Shown in pieces: positions 32,879 through 41,009 of a DNA stretch of 64,000 nucleotides. The DNA comes from Oscillospiraceae bacterium (GTDB lineage Bacteria > Bacillota > Clostridia > Oscillospirales > Oscillospiraceae), in contig JAFUNI010000017.1 in the NCBI GenBank assembly GCA_017482385.1, positions 62,001 through 126,000 on the forward strand. Direction: 5' to 3'. Under the pieces are notes generated by a model. It saw nothing but the letters and a program-made list of their open reading frames with translations, made no database searches and had not been told where the DNA came from. The position numbers and the translations under genes were made by a program. Position 1 is the stretch's first letter. Each line of letters begins with the position of its first letter.

Positions 32879-33763
32879 ATGCGTTACGGATTTGGTGTGG
32901 ATTTGGGTGGCACCACGGTAAAGCTTGCCTTTTTTACCCAAAGCGGTGAGATGCTCACCAAATGGGAGATCCCCACAGTGACAGAAAATAACGGTCAGCG
33001 AATTTTGCCGGATATCGCCGCTGCGGTTTTGGGATATTTAGAGAAAGAAAACATTGCAAAATCCGAAGTTTTGGGCATTGGTATCGGTGTGCCCGGCCCG
33101 GTAGACGCAAATGGCTTTGTGCCGGCCTGTGACAATTTGGGTTGGCGGAATGTAGATGTCGTTGAACAGCTTTCATCTTTGACCGGCCTTCCCGTGAAGG
33201 CAGGCAACGATGCCAATATGGCAGCCCTGGGCGAATGCTGGAAGGGCAGCGGCTGTGACAATATGGTGCTGGTCACCCTGGGCACAGGTGTGGGCGGCGG
33301 TATTATTATAAACGGTAAGCCCCTGGTGGGAAGAAACGGCGCCGCCGGTGAAATTGGACATTTGGTGATGAACCGGGAGGAGACCCTGGTCTGCGGCTGC
33401 GGCAAAAAGGGCTGTGCCGAGCAGTACTGCTCCGCCACCGGTCTTGTCCGTATGGCAAAGGATTATAAAACCGCCAAGGATGTATTCGATGCCGCCAATG
33501 CCGGCGACGAAAAGGCACAAGCTGTTTTGGAGCAGTACTATGCCTTGCTTTCTGAGCTGATCGCCAATGTGTGCATCGTCTTAAACCCGGAGAAGGTGGT
33601 CATCGGCGGCGGCGTGAGCAAGGCAGGGCAGCCACTGCTTGATGGCATTGCCCGGCATTTTGCAAAATACATCTACCACAGCAGCAAAAATGTAGAATTT
33701 GCCCTTGCCTCTCTCGGCAACGATGCCGGCGCTTACGGCGCATTCAAGCTTTTGTTGGGATAA
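32879..33763 (+). CDS. glk: ROK-family glucokinase
   Basis: A 294-residue sugar kinase. The phosphate loop is FGVDLGGTTVKLAF (residues 5-18), and the sugar/catalytic region is GNDANMAALGE with catalytic Asp. TLGTGVGGGIIINGK binds ATP. GEIGHLVMNREETLVCGCGKKGCAEQYCS holds the ROK zinc motif (CGCGxxGCxE, about 168-180). The absence of an N-terminal HTH marks it as an enzyme, not a NagC-like repressor. It probably makes glucose-6-phosphate for the divergent pgi product. Confidence 0.93.
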   Translation: MRYGFGVDLGGTTVKLAFFTQSGEMLTKWEIPTVTENNGQRILPDIAAAVLGYLEKENIAKSEVLGIGIGVPGPVDANGFVPACDNLGWRNVDVVEQLSSLTGLPVKAGNDANMAALGECWKGSGCDNMVLVTLGTGVGGGIIINGKPLVGRNGAAGEIGHLVMNREETLVCGCGKKGCAEQYCSATGLVRMAKDYKTAKDVFDAANAGDEKAQAVLEQYYALLSELIANVCIVLNPEKVVIGGGVSKAGQPLLDGIARHFAKYIYHSSKNVEFALASLGNDAGAYGAFKLLLG

Positions 33764-33771
33764 AAACATAA

Positions 33772-33865
33772 ACGGTCATTGCGAACCAGTGCGCACACTG
33801 GTGTGGCAATCTCCTTCTTAAGATGGGGATTCCCACGGGCAATAAATTGCCCTCGGAATGACCGT
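33772..33865. repeat. MITE-like palindromic element
   Basis: A 94-bp element bounded by 13-bp imperfect terminal inverted repeats (ACGGTCATTGCGA at 33772-33784, TCGGAATGACCGT at 33853-33865). Inside are two perfect hairpins: CCAGTG/CACTGG (33786-33801) and GGGCAAT/ATTGCCC (33837-33852). It sits 8 bp after the glucokinase stop and could also fold as a terminator-like structure (T-run at 33866-33872). A related half lies at 44831-44876. Confidence 0.75.
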
Positions 33866-33923
33866 ATTTTTTTAAGCGTATAGCGTTTTTTATAATGTTC
33901 AAAATAATTTCATAATGTTCCTA

Positions 33924-33983
33924 TTGACTTTTTTAGCACTCTCTGCTATACTCTGCTTAGCACTCAAAGTTGCTGAGTGCTAA
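33924..33983 (+). promoter_or_regulatory. heat-shock operon promoter with CIRCE operator
   Basis: -35 TTGACT (33924-33929), 17 nt, -10 TATACT (33947-33952), followed at once by a perfect CIRCE element, TTAGCACTC-N9-GAGTGCTAA (33957-33983). HrcA bound here would block transcription of hrcA-grpE-dnaK-dnaJ until heat shock or unfolded protein load lowers active HrcA. Confidence 0.97.
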
Positions 33984-34004
33984 ATTCGCAAAAGGAGGCT
34001 CCCT

Positions 34005-35063
34005 ATGGAACTGACCGAACGGAAGAAAAAAGTGCTTCGCAGCGTGGTCGATCTGTACATTCGCACCGCTGAGCCTGTCGGCTCCAAGGCCATTGCAGAG
34101 CTTCCGGATATGAACTATTCCTCCGCCACCATCCGCAACGAAATGTCTGACCTGACGGTGATGGGCTATTTGGAACAGCCCCACACCAGCGCAGGCCGTG
34201 TGCCTGCCGCTGCCGGTTATCGGCTGTATGTGGATGAGCTGATGGCGGACTACCGCTTGAGTATGGATGAGACCCAATCCATCAACAACGCCATCGAAGA
34301 AAAAATGCAGCGTGTGGATAAGATGCTGGAAAAGGTGGCAAAGCTTGTCTCCCAGGCCACAGACCTGCCGGCTATCTCCGCAGCCTCCCGCTACGGCGGC
34401 GCTACTGTGCGGCGGTTCGAGCTGATCTTCGCCGGCCAGGGCAGTGTGATTTTGGTTGTGATGCTCTCCGACGAGCAGGTTCTCAACAAGCTCATCAAGC
34501 TGCCGGTACAGGTTCAGCAAAGCGATCTGCAAGTGCTCTCCGCTGTGCTCAATGCCACAATGACCGGTCTTTCCCCCGAGGAGTTCACCCCCGAACTTCT
34601 GCAACGGGTGATGGAAGCTGCCGGCGATGCCGGTGTGCTGGTTCCGGTAATTATGGAATTTACCGCCGAGACCCTAAGAGGTCATGGAAACACCAATATG
34701 GCTGTGGCCGGACAGATGCGGCTTTTGGGACTTCCCGAGTACCAGGATGTGGGCAAAGCCCAAAAGGTGATGTCCTCCCTTGACGAGGAAGCCCTCTCCA
34801 ATCTGCCTGCCATTATGCAGAATCAGAACGGCACCAAGGTGCTGGTTGGCCCGGAGAATGTGGCAAGTGAGCTGAAAGACACTTCCGTGGTTATGACGAA
34901 GTTTGACATTGGCGACGGTATGCAGGGTATGATCGGTGTGGTTGGCCCCACCCGTATGGATTACGCCAAGATCACCGCCCGGCTTTCCTACTTTGCAGAA
35001 AGCCTGTCCAAAATGTTCGCCAAGCCGGAACAGCCCCAGCTGCCGGAAGGCAAGGAAGACTAA
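34005..35063 (+). CDS. hrcA: heat-inducible repressor HrcA
   Basis: A 352-residue repressor of class I heat-shock genes. It has an N-terminal winged helix (ELTERKKKVLRSVVDLYIRTAEPVGSKAI, SSATIRNEMSDLTVMGYLEQPHTSAGRVP). A GAF-like/dimerisation region follows, ending with GIIG-like YGDGMQGMIGVVGPTRMDY. It binds the CIRCE element 22 nt upstream and autoregulates. Start ATG after AAAGGAGG. First gene of the operon; its stop overlaps the grpE ribosome site. Confidence 0.97.
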   Translation: MELTERKKKVLRSVVDLYIRTAEPVGSKAIAELPDMNYSSATIRNEMSDLTVMGYLEQPHTSAGRVPAAAGYRLYVDELMADYRLSMDETQSINNAIEEKMQRVDKMLEKVAKLVSQATDLPAISAASRYGGATVRRFELIFAGQGSVILVVMLSDEQVLNKLIKLPVQVQQSDLQVLSAVLNATMTGLSPEEFTPELLQRVMEAAGDAGVLVPVIMEFTAETLRGHGNTNMAVAGQMRLLGLPEYQDVGKAQKVMSSLDEEALSNLPAIMQNQNGTKVLVGPENVASELKDTSVVMTKFDIGDGMQGMIGVVGPTRMDYAKITARLSYFAESLSKMFAKPEQPQLPEGKED

Positions 35064-35077
35064 AGGAGGCATAGCAA

Positions 35078-35605
35078 TTGGCTAAAAAGAAAGAAAAGGT
35101 TGAAAATCCCACACCGGATGAAACCGTGGCAGAAGAAACTGTGGAAGAAACCGTGGAGGAAACCACCCCGGAAGTAAACGAATGGGAAGAAAAGTACAAC
35201 GCCCAGTACGACAGCTACCTGCGGCTGGCCGCTGACTATGATAACTACCGAAAGCGCACCGCCAAGGAAAAGGACGCTGCCTACGGCAACGGCAAAGCCG
35301 ATGCCATTGAAAAGCTCCTGCCCGTCTATGACAATTTGGAGCGGGCGCTGAGCCAGGAAACCGCCGACGAAGCTTACAAAAAGGGCGTGGAGATGACCAT
35401 GACCCAGCTGGTGAGCATTTTGGAGGGCCTGGGCGTAGAGATCTTCGGCAATGTGGGCGACACCTTCGACCCCAATCTGCACAACGCAGTGATGCATACC
35501 GAGGACGAAAACTTAGGCGAAAGCGCCATCAGCCTGGTATTCCAAAAGGGCTTTAAGATGGGCGATAAAATCGTAAGATTTGCAATGGTACAAGTTGCCA
35601 ACTAA
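35078..35605 (+). CDS. grpE: nucleotide exchange factor GrpE
   Basis: A 175-residue cochaperone that releases ADP from DnaK. An acidic, disordered N-terminus (residues ~5-45, rich in Glu/Thr/Val repeats) precedes the long coiled coil (SYLRLAADYDNYRKRTAKEKD). The beta-wing domain carries FDPNLHNAVMH and the C-terminal VFQKGFKMGDKIVRFAMVQVA. Start is TTG, with AAGGAGG overlapping the hrcA stop and 8 nt spacing. Length is typical. Confidence 0.95.
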   Translation: MAKKKEKVENPTPDETVAEETVEETVEETTPEVNEWEEKYNAQYDSYLRLAADYDNYRKRTAKEKDAAYGNGKADAIEKLLPVYDNLERALSQETADEAYKKGVEMTMTQLVSILEGLGVEIFGNVGDTFDPNLHNAVMHTEDENLGESAISLVFQKGFKMGDKIVRFAMVQVAN

Positions 35606-35645
35606 ATTTGTAAACAATTTAACTTTTATATAGGAGGAAATTATT

Positions 35646-37460
35646 ATGGGAAAGATTATCGGAATTGACTTGGGTACTACCAACTCTTGTGTTGCTGTGC
35701 TGGAAGGCGGCGAGGCTGTTGTCATCGCCAATGCCGAGGGCGGCAGAACCACCCCCTCTGTGGTGGCATTCTCCAAGACCGGCGAGCGTATGGTGGGCCA
35801 GGTGGCAAAGCGCCAGGCTGTTACCAACGCTGACCGCACCATCGCTTCCATCAAGCGTCACATGGGCGAGGACTACAAGGTTACTGTTGACGGCAAGGGC
35901 TACACCCCCCAGGAGATCAGCGCAATGGTGCTGCAGAAGCTGAAGGCTGATGCAGAAAGCTACCTGGGTCAGACCGTTACCGAGGCTGTTATCACTGTGC
36001 CCGCTTACTTCAGCGACGCTCAGCGCCAGGCTACCAAGGACGCCGGCAAGATCGCAGGCCTGGATGTAAAGCGTATCATCAACGAGCCCACCGCTGCTGC
36101 TTTGGCTTACGGCCTGGACAAGGACAATGATCAGAAGATCATGGTTTATGACCTGGGCGGCGGTACCTTCGACGTTTCCATTCTGGAAATCGGCGACGGC
36201 ATCGTGGAAGTTCTGGCTACCGCCGGCGATACCCGTCTGGGCGGCGACGACTTCGACGAGCGCATCATGACCTACCTGGTTGACGAGTTCAAGAAGGCTG
36301 AGGGCATTGATCTGAAGAACGACAAGGTTGCTATGCAGCGTCTGCGTGAGGCTGCCGAGAAGGCCAAGATCGAGCTGTCCGGCATGACCACCACCGCCAT
36401 CAACCTGCCCTATATCACTGCTGATGCTACCGGCCCCAAGCACCTGGATGTGACCTTAAGCCGTGCTAAGTTCAACGAAATGACCGCTGACCTGGTGGAG
36501 CGTACCATGAAGCCCGTCCGTCAGGCTATGAGCGATGCAGGCCTCAAGCCCGCTGACCTGGATAAGGTTCTGCTGGTTGGTGGCTCTACCCGTATTCCCG
36601 CCGTGCAGGATGCTGTGAAGGGCATCACCGGCAAGGAAGGCTTCAAGGGCATCAACCCCGATGAGTGCGTTGCTTTGGGCGCTGCTATCCAGGGCGGTGT
36701 TCTCACCGGCGATGTGAAGGACGTTGTGCTGCTGGACGTTACCCCCCTGTCCCTGGGTATTGAGACCATGGGCGGTGTGTTCACCCGTCTCATCGACCGC
36801 AACACCACCATTCCTGTCCGCAAGAGCCAGATCTTCTCCACCGCTGCTGACAACCAGCCCTCCGTGGATGTGCATGTTCTGCAGGGCGAGCGTGAGATGG
36901 CTGCTTACAACAAGACCCTGGGCCGCTTTGAGCTGGGTGGCATTGCACCCGCTCCCCGTGGCGTACCTCAGATCGAGGTTTCCTTCGACATCGATGCCAA
37001 CGGCATCGTAAAGGTTTCCGCCAAGGACCTGGGCACCGGCAAGGAGCAGGATATCACCATCACCGCTTCCACCAACCTGTCTCAGGACGAGATCGACAAG
37101 GCTGTGAAGGAAGCTGAGCAGTTCGCTGCCGAGGATAAGGCCAAGAAGGAAGAGGTTGACACCCACAACAACGCTGAGCATCTGATCTATCAGACCGAGA
37201 AGTCTCTGACCGACCTGGGCGACAAGATCACCGAGGATGAAAAGGCATCCATCCAGGCTGCCATCGACAAGCTGAAGGAAGCCAACAAGGGCACTGACCT
37301 GGAGGCTATCAAGACCGCTTGCGACGAGGTGCAGAAGGCCTTCTATCCCGTGGCTGAAAAGCTGTACAAGAACGCCAACCCCGAGGGCGGCTGCGACCCC
37401 AACTGCGGCGGCTGCAACGACGACGGCGTGGTTGACGCTGACTATCAGACTGTAGACTAA
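35646..37460 (+). CDS. dnaK: chaperone DnaK (Hsp70)
   Basis: A 604-residue Hsp70. The ATPase domain (1-~360) shows [46 protein letters not shown] and [12 protein letters not shown]. The interdomain linker is [15 protein letters not shown], followed by the substrate-binding domain and lid. The C-terminus is unusual: before the common DADY-type end it has CDPNCGGC (Cys583, Cys587, Cys590), which could bind metal or form disulfides. The codons are strongly optimised, as expected of a highly expressed gene. Confidence 0.97.
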   Translation: MGKIIGIDLGTTNSCVAVLEGGEAVVIANAEGGRTTPSVVAFSKTGERMVGQVAKRQAVTNADRTIASIKRHMGEDYKVTVDGKGYTPQEISAMVLQKLKADAESYLGQTVTEAVITVPAYFSDAQRQATKDAGKIAGLDVKRIINEPTAAALAYGLDKDNDQKIMVYDLGGGTFDVSILEIGDGIVEVLATAGDTRLGGDDFDERIMTYLVDEFKKAEGIDLKNDKVAMQRLREAAEKAKIELSGMTTTAINLPYITADATGPKHLDVTLSRAKFNEMTADLVERTMKPVRQAMSDAGLKPADLDKVLLVGGSTRIPAVQDAVKGITGKEGFKGINPDECVALGAAIQGGVLTGDVKDVVLLDVTPLSLGIETMGGVFTRLIDRNTTIPVRKSQIFSTAADNQPSVDVHVLQGEREMAAYNKTLGRFELGGIAPAPRGVPQIEVSFDIDANGIVKVSAKDLGTGKEQDITITASTNLSQDEIDKAVKEAEQFAAEDKAKKEEVDTHNNAEHLIYQTEKSLTDLGDKITEDEKASIQAAIDKLKEANKGTDLEAIKTACDEVQKAFYPVAEKLYKNANPEGGCDPNCGGCNDDGVVDADYQTVD

Positions 37461-37467
37461 GTCCCCA

Positions 37468-37494
37468 AAGGGGCGGGGATCGCCCGCCCCTTTT
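37468..37494 (+). terminator. weak terminator/processing hairpin between dnaK and dnaJ
   Basis: GGGGCGGG (37470-37477) pairs with CCCGCCCC (37483-37490), followed by only TTTT. It may lower dnaJ expression relative to dnaK or stabilise the dnaK messenger end. Confidence 0.55.
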
Positions 37495-37518
37495 CGGTAT
37501 TTGTTGAGGTAACCATTT

Positions 37519-38664
37519 ATGGCAGAGAATAAACGCGACTACTATGAGGTGCTGGGCGTTGAAATGGGCGCCAGCGCCGAGGAAATAAAGAAAGCCTACC
37601 GAAAAAGCGCCATGAAGTACCATCCCGACCGCAACCCCGGCGACAAAGAAGCCGAGGAGAAGTTCAAGGAGCTGGGCGAAGCTTACGAGGTGCTGTCCGA
37701 TGACGAAAAGCGCTCCCGCTATGACCAGTTCGGCCATGCCGGTGTAGATCCCAATTTCGGCGCCGGCGGCGGCTACGGCAATCCCTTTGGCGGCGGCTTT
37801 GGCGGCTTTGACTTTGGCGATATCTTCGGTGAGTTCTTTGGTGGCGGCCGTTCCCGCCAGAGCGCGCAAAACGCCCCCCGTCGGGGTGAAAATGTGGGCG
37901 CCCGGTTGGAGCTGACCTTTGAAGAGGCCGCTTTCGGCACAGAAAAGGAAGTATCCGCCCGCCGGATCGAGAACTGCTCTGATTGTAAGGGTACCGGCTC
38001 TGCTGACGGGAAGGTAGAAACCTGTTCCCGCTGCCGTGGCACCGGTCAGGTACGCATTACCCAGAGTATGATGGGTATGCAGGTCCAGTCCACCACCACC
38101 TGTCCCCAGTGCTCCGGCCGTGGTAAGATCATCAAGAACCCCTGCAACACCTGCAAGGGCAAGGCAAAAGTTTATAAAACCTACAAAACCAAGGTCACCG
38201 TACCTGCCGGCATTGACGAAGGCCAATCCCTGCGTGTGCGGGGTGAGGGCTGTGTCGGCTCTAACGGCGGCCCTAACGGCGACCTGATGGTGGAAGTTTA
38301 CATCAAGCGCCATCCCATCTTCCAGCGGGACGGTATGCACGTATACTGCGAAGTGCCCATCACCTTCACCCAGGCAGCCCTGGGCGGCGAGATCGAAGTG
38401 CCCACCCTGGACGGCAAGGTAAAATTCGATTTGCCCGAAGGCACCCAGACCGGCAAGCGGTTCACGCTGTCCGGCAAGGGCATTCCGTCTGTAAACAATC
38501 CCCGCCGCCGTGGCGATCATCAGTTTGATGTGGTGGTGGAGACCCCCACCAAGCTCACCAAGGAGCAGCGGGAGTTGCTGCAAAAGCTGGAAGACTCTTT
38601 GGAAAACAAAAGCAGCCCCAAGCGGAAGAAATTCTTTGACACTTTGAAGGATTTCTTCGACTAA
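37519..38664 (+). CDS. dnaJ: chaperone DnaJ (Hsp40)
   Basis: A 381-residue type I J-protein stimulating DnaK. The J domain (4-70) includes the HPD motif ([10 protein letters not shown]). A Gly/Phe-rich linker ([20 protein letters not shown]) is followed by the zinc domain with four CxxC repeats ([32 protein letters not shown]); the last lacks the final Gly. Two beta substrate domains follow. Start ATG after TTGAGG. Confidence 0.97.
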   Translation: MAENKRDYYEVLGVEMGASAEEIKKAYRKSAMKYHPDRNPGDKEAEEKFKELGEAYEVLSDDEKRSRYDQFGHAGVDPNFGAGGGYGNPFGGGFGGFDFGDIFGEFFGGGRSRQSAQNAPRRGENVGARLELTFEEAAFGTEKEVSARRIENCSDCKGTGSADGKVETCSRCRGTGQVRITQSMMGMQVQSTTTCPQCSGRGKIIKNPCNTCKGKAKVYKTYKTKVTVPAGIDEGQSLRVRGEGCVGSNGGPNGDLMVEVYIKRHPIFQRDGMHVYCEVPITFTQAALGGEIEVPTLDGKVKFDLPEGTQTGKRFTLSGKGIPSVNNPRRRGDHQFDVVVETPTKLTKEQRELLQKLEDSLENKSSPKRKKFFDTLKDFFD

Positions 38665-38702
38665 AACAGATATACTAACAACAAACAAAGGAGGATACAA
38701 CT

Positions 38703-39008
38703 ATGTCTGCACTACACATTACCAAGGAAACCTTCCCCAAAGAAGTTCTGCAATCGGAAAAGACCGTACTTTTGGACTTTTTCGCAACCTGGTGCGGTCC
38801 CTGCAAAATGCTGGCCCCCATCCTGGACGAGATCGCCGAAGAACGGGAGGATATCAAGGTCTGCAAAGTGGATGTGGACCAGGAACCGGAGCTGGCTGCC
38901 CAGTACCAGGTCGTGAGTATCCCCACCCTGTTTGTCATTGAAAAGGGCCAGGTGGTGAACCAGTCCTTAGGCGCAAAGCCCAAGGCCAAGATTTTGGAGA
39001 TGCTCTAA
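38703..39008 (+). CDS. trxA: thioredoxin
   Basis: A 101-residue thioredoxin with the active site WCGPC (Cys31/Cys34) in FFATWCGPCKMLAPIL, the buried Asp region VDVDQEP, and the cis-proline in SIPTLFVIEKG. It reduces disulfides in the cytosol. It lies 38 nt after dnaJ with its own AAGGAGG site and 6 nt before trxB, so heat-shock readthrough into a redox pair is possible. Confidence 0.95.
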   Translation: MSALHITKETFPKEVLQSEKTVLLDFFATWCGPCKMLAPILDEIAEEREDIKVCKVDVDQEPELAAQYQVVSIPTLFVIEKGQVVNQSLGAKPKAKILEML

Positions 39009-39014
39009 GCCACT

Positions 39015-39911
39015 ATGAACGAAAAGATTTACGATATGCTGATCGTGGGCGGCGGCCCGGGCGGTTATGCCGCTGCGCTGTATGCTGCCCGGGCAGGTAT
39101 GTCCGTGGCGGTATTGGAAAAGCTGGCTGCCGGCGGACAGATGGCCGAATCCCCCCAAATCGACAATTATCCCGGTCTCACCGACGGCATTGACGGCTTC
39201 TCTTTGGGAATGCAAATGCAAGCCCACGCAGAGAAATTCGGCGCTGAGACCTATTCTACCGAAGTCACGGGTCTGAATTTGACCGACAAGATCAAAACCG
39301 TAGAGACTGACAGCGGCATCTTCCGGGGCAAGACTGTAGTCATTGCCACCGGTGCTACCCCCAAGAAGCTGAATATCCCCGGTGAAGCGGAGCTCACCGG
39401 CCGGGGGGTCCACTACTGCGCCGCCTGTGACGGTATGTTCTACCGGAACAAGGTGGTCGCGGTGGTTGGTGGCGGCAATACCGCCGCTGCCGATGCGCTG
39501 CTGCTGAGCCGTATCGCTCAAAAGGTGATCCTCATTCACCGGCGGGACAGCCTCCGGGCCTCCCGTGTGTATCACAAGCCCTTAATGGACGCGGAAAATG
39601 TGGAATTTCACTGGAACAGCGCGCTGACGGAGATTCGCCCCGGCGAGATCGTGATAAACGGAGAGGAGAATATCCCCTGTGACGGTGTGTTTGTGGCCAT
39701 TGGCCGCCAGCCGGAAACGGAGCTTGTCAAGGATGTCCTCCATTTGGATGCAAACGGCTATGTTTTGGCCGGCGAATCCACCGCCACCAATATCCCCGGC
39801 GTGTATGCCGTGGGTGATGTGCGGACCAAGGGTCTGCGGCAGATCATTACCGCCGCTGCCGACGGCGCGGTGGCCGTCCACCAGGCAGAAGAATATTTGG
39901 CAGAAGTATAA
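39015..39911 (+). CDS. trxB: thioredoxin-disulfide reductase
   Basis: A 298-residue flavoprotein that reduces thioredoxin with NADPH. The FAD motif is VGGGPGGYAAALYAARAG (8-25) and the redox site is YCAACDG (Cys135/Cys138). The NADPH motif is VVGGGNTAAADALLLSRIA with HRRDSLRAS, and the C-terminal FAD motif is GVYAVGDVRTKGLRQIITAAADGAVAV (cited for its parts). Length is slightly short but complete. It starts 6 nt after trxA. Confidence 0.95.
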   Translation: MNEKIYDMLIVGGGPGGYAAALYAARAGMSVAVLEKLAAGGQMAESPQIDNYPGLTDGIDGFSLGMQMQAHAEKFGAETYSTEVTGLNLTDKIKTVETDSGIFRGKTVVIATGATPKKLNIPGEAELTGRGVHYCAACDGMFYRNKVVAVVGGGNTAAADALLLSRIAQKVILIHRRDSLRASRVYHKPLMDAENVEFHWNSALTEIRPGEIVINGEENIPCDGVFVAIGRQPETELVKDVLHLDANGYVLAGESTATNIPGVYAVGDVRTKGLRQIITAAADGAVAVHQAEEYLAEV

Positions 39912-39914
39912 AAG

Positions 39915-39940
39915 AAAGCCTTCCCCACGGGGAAGGCTTT
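39915..39940. terminator. bidirectional terminator after trxB
   Basis: AAAGCCTTCCCC (39915-39926) pairs perfectly with GGGGAAGGCTTT (39929-39940), with T-rich sequence on both sides. It serves trxB and the convergent amidohydrolase gene. Confidence 0.9.
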
Positions 39941-39946
39941 TATTTT

Positions 39947-40789
39947 TTAGAATTTCAATTGAATGACCGACAAACCTTTGGCTAAGTCCGCTTCCGTGAC
40001 ACCGGCCCGGGCCAAATAGCCCTCTTCTGTCTGCGACCCGTGGGGCACGGCCCAGGCGCCTGCGTCCGTACCGGCGGCTATCAAGCCTCCCATATTCCGG
40101 AAAATCTCCACATTTTGCAGTGCCGATTCCAAGATCTTTGCCGTTTCCCTATCCGGGAAGCGGCCTTTTCCTTTTATATTGCCTACGGTGGACAATGTTG
40201 GCACCCAAACCGTTCCTTGCTCTGCCATAGCCGCCAGGGATTCGTTATTTAGGTATGCGCCGTGTTCCACGGAATCCACCCCGGCGCTTGCCGCAGCCAA
40301 CACAGTTTCTGCTCCGTTGGCATGGGCCATCACCGACATGCCCTCATTGTGGGCAATATGGATCAGCTCCCGTATCTCATTGGGGTCGAGGCCCGGCTGG
40401 GTCAGCACCCCGTAATGGTCAAAATCCATCAGACCGGAAATCATAATTTTAATGAAATCGCCGCCATTTTCCCGGGTCTTTACCACCAAGGCGGCATATT
40501 CTTTCCTATTTTCATAGGAAATGCCGATAAACTCTCCGTAGTGTCCCCGGTGGCAGATGGGAGCCAAGGGCGTGCGGTAGGTGATGCCGTATTCGGTTGC
40601 CAGCTCCCGGGCCTTTGCGCCCACGCCCCAGCGGTCACCGCCGTCCCGGAGGTAGGTATAGCCCAAGTCCTGATAGCGGGCAAGGGTCTTGCGGATAAAG
40701 CCCTCATCGGGGGCAGCGCTGTGCCGGGCAATGGCTGCTTTCCAGTATTCCCCGTCCAAAACCATATGCATATGACAATCGGCTTTCAT
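39947..40789 (-). CDS. amidohydrolase superfamily protein
   Basis: A 280-residue metal-dependent hydrolase related to imidazolonepropionase/prolidase-type amidohydrolases. The HxH is in DCHMHMVLD (His6/His8). The bridging Lys is probably in DFIKIMISG, the later His in SVMAHANG and VEHGAYL, and the Asp in AGTDAGAW. All five ligand positions are thus present. It lacks the usual N-terminal beta domain, so it is a short form. Start ATG at 40789 follows a G-rich site (GGGGGG). Substrate unknown. Confidence 0.78.
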   Translation of the reverse strand: MKADCHMHMVLDGEYWKAAIARHSAAPDEGFIRKTLARYQDLGYTYLRDGGDRWGVGAKARELATEYGITYRTPLAPICHRGHYGEFIGISYENRKEYAALVVKTRENGGDFIKIMISGLMDFDHYGVLTQPGLDPNEIRELIHIAHNEGMSVMAHANGAETVLAAASAGVDSVEHGAYLNNESLAAMAEQGTVWVPTLSTVGNIKGKGRFPDRETAKILESALQNVEIFRNMGGLIAAGTDAGAWAVPHGSQTEEGYLARAGVTEADLAKGLSVIQLKF

Positions 40790-40815
40790 TGTTTTAGCCC
40801 CCCAAAAAAACGGTT

Positions 40816-40897
40816 TCGTAGGGGAGGCATAGTATGCCTCCCGTAAACAATCCAACATTGGCAAATTGGCGGGAGGGATAATATCCCTCCCCTACGA
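40816..40897. repeat. intergenic palindrome pair, family A
   Basis: An 82-bp element beginning TCGTAGGGGAGG and ending CCTCCCCTACGA. It is built from two palindromes, GGGAGGCATAGTATGCCTCCC-type and GGGAGGGATAATATCCCTCCC-type, joined by an AT-rich linker. The same pair in opposite order is at 48187-48254 and a single unit at 61977-62009. Confidence 0.85.
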
Positions 40898-40941
40898 GTA
40901 TAGCAAAAGGCGGGAAAATTGTAAACTTTTTTCTTCACCTA

Positions 40942-40969
40942 TTGCAATGGGAAATAGTTGTGCTAAAAT
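40942..40969 (+). promoter_or_regulatory. promoter of the ABC exporter operon
   Basis: TTGCAA (40942-40947), 16-nt spacer, TAAAAT (40964-40969), followed by the ribosome site AGGAGG before the GTG start. Confidence 0.6.
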
Positions 40970-41009
40970 ACTAAGTTAGAGAAGATTTTTCCAACGAGGA
41001 GGAATACCT

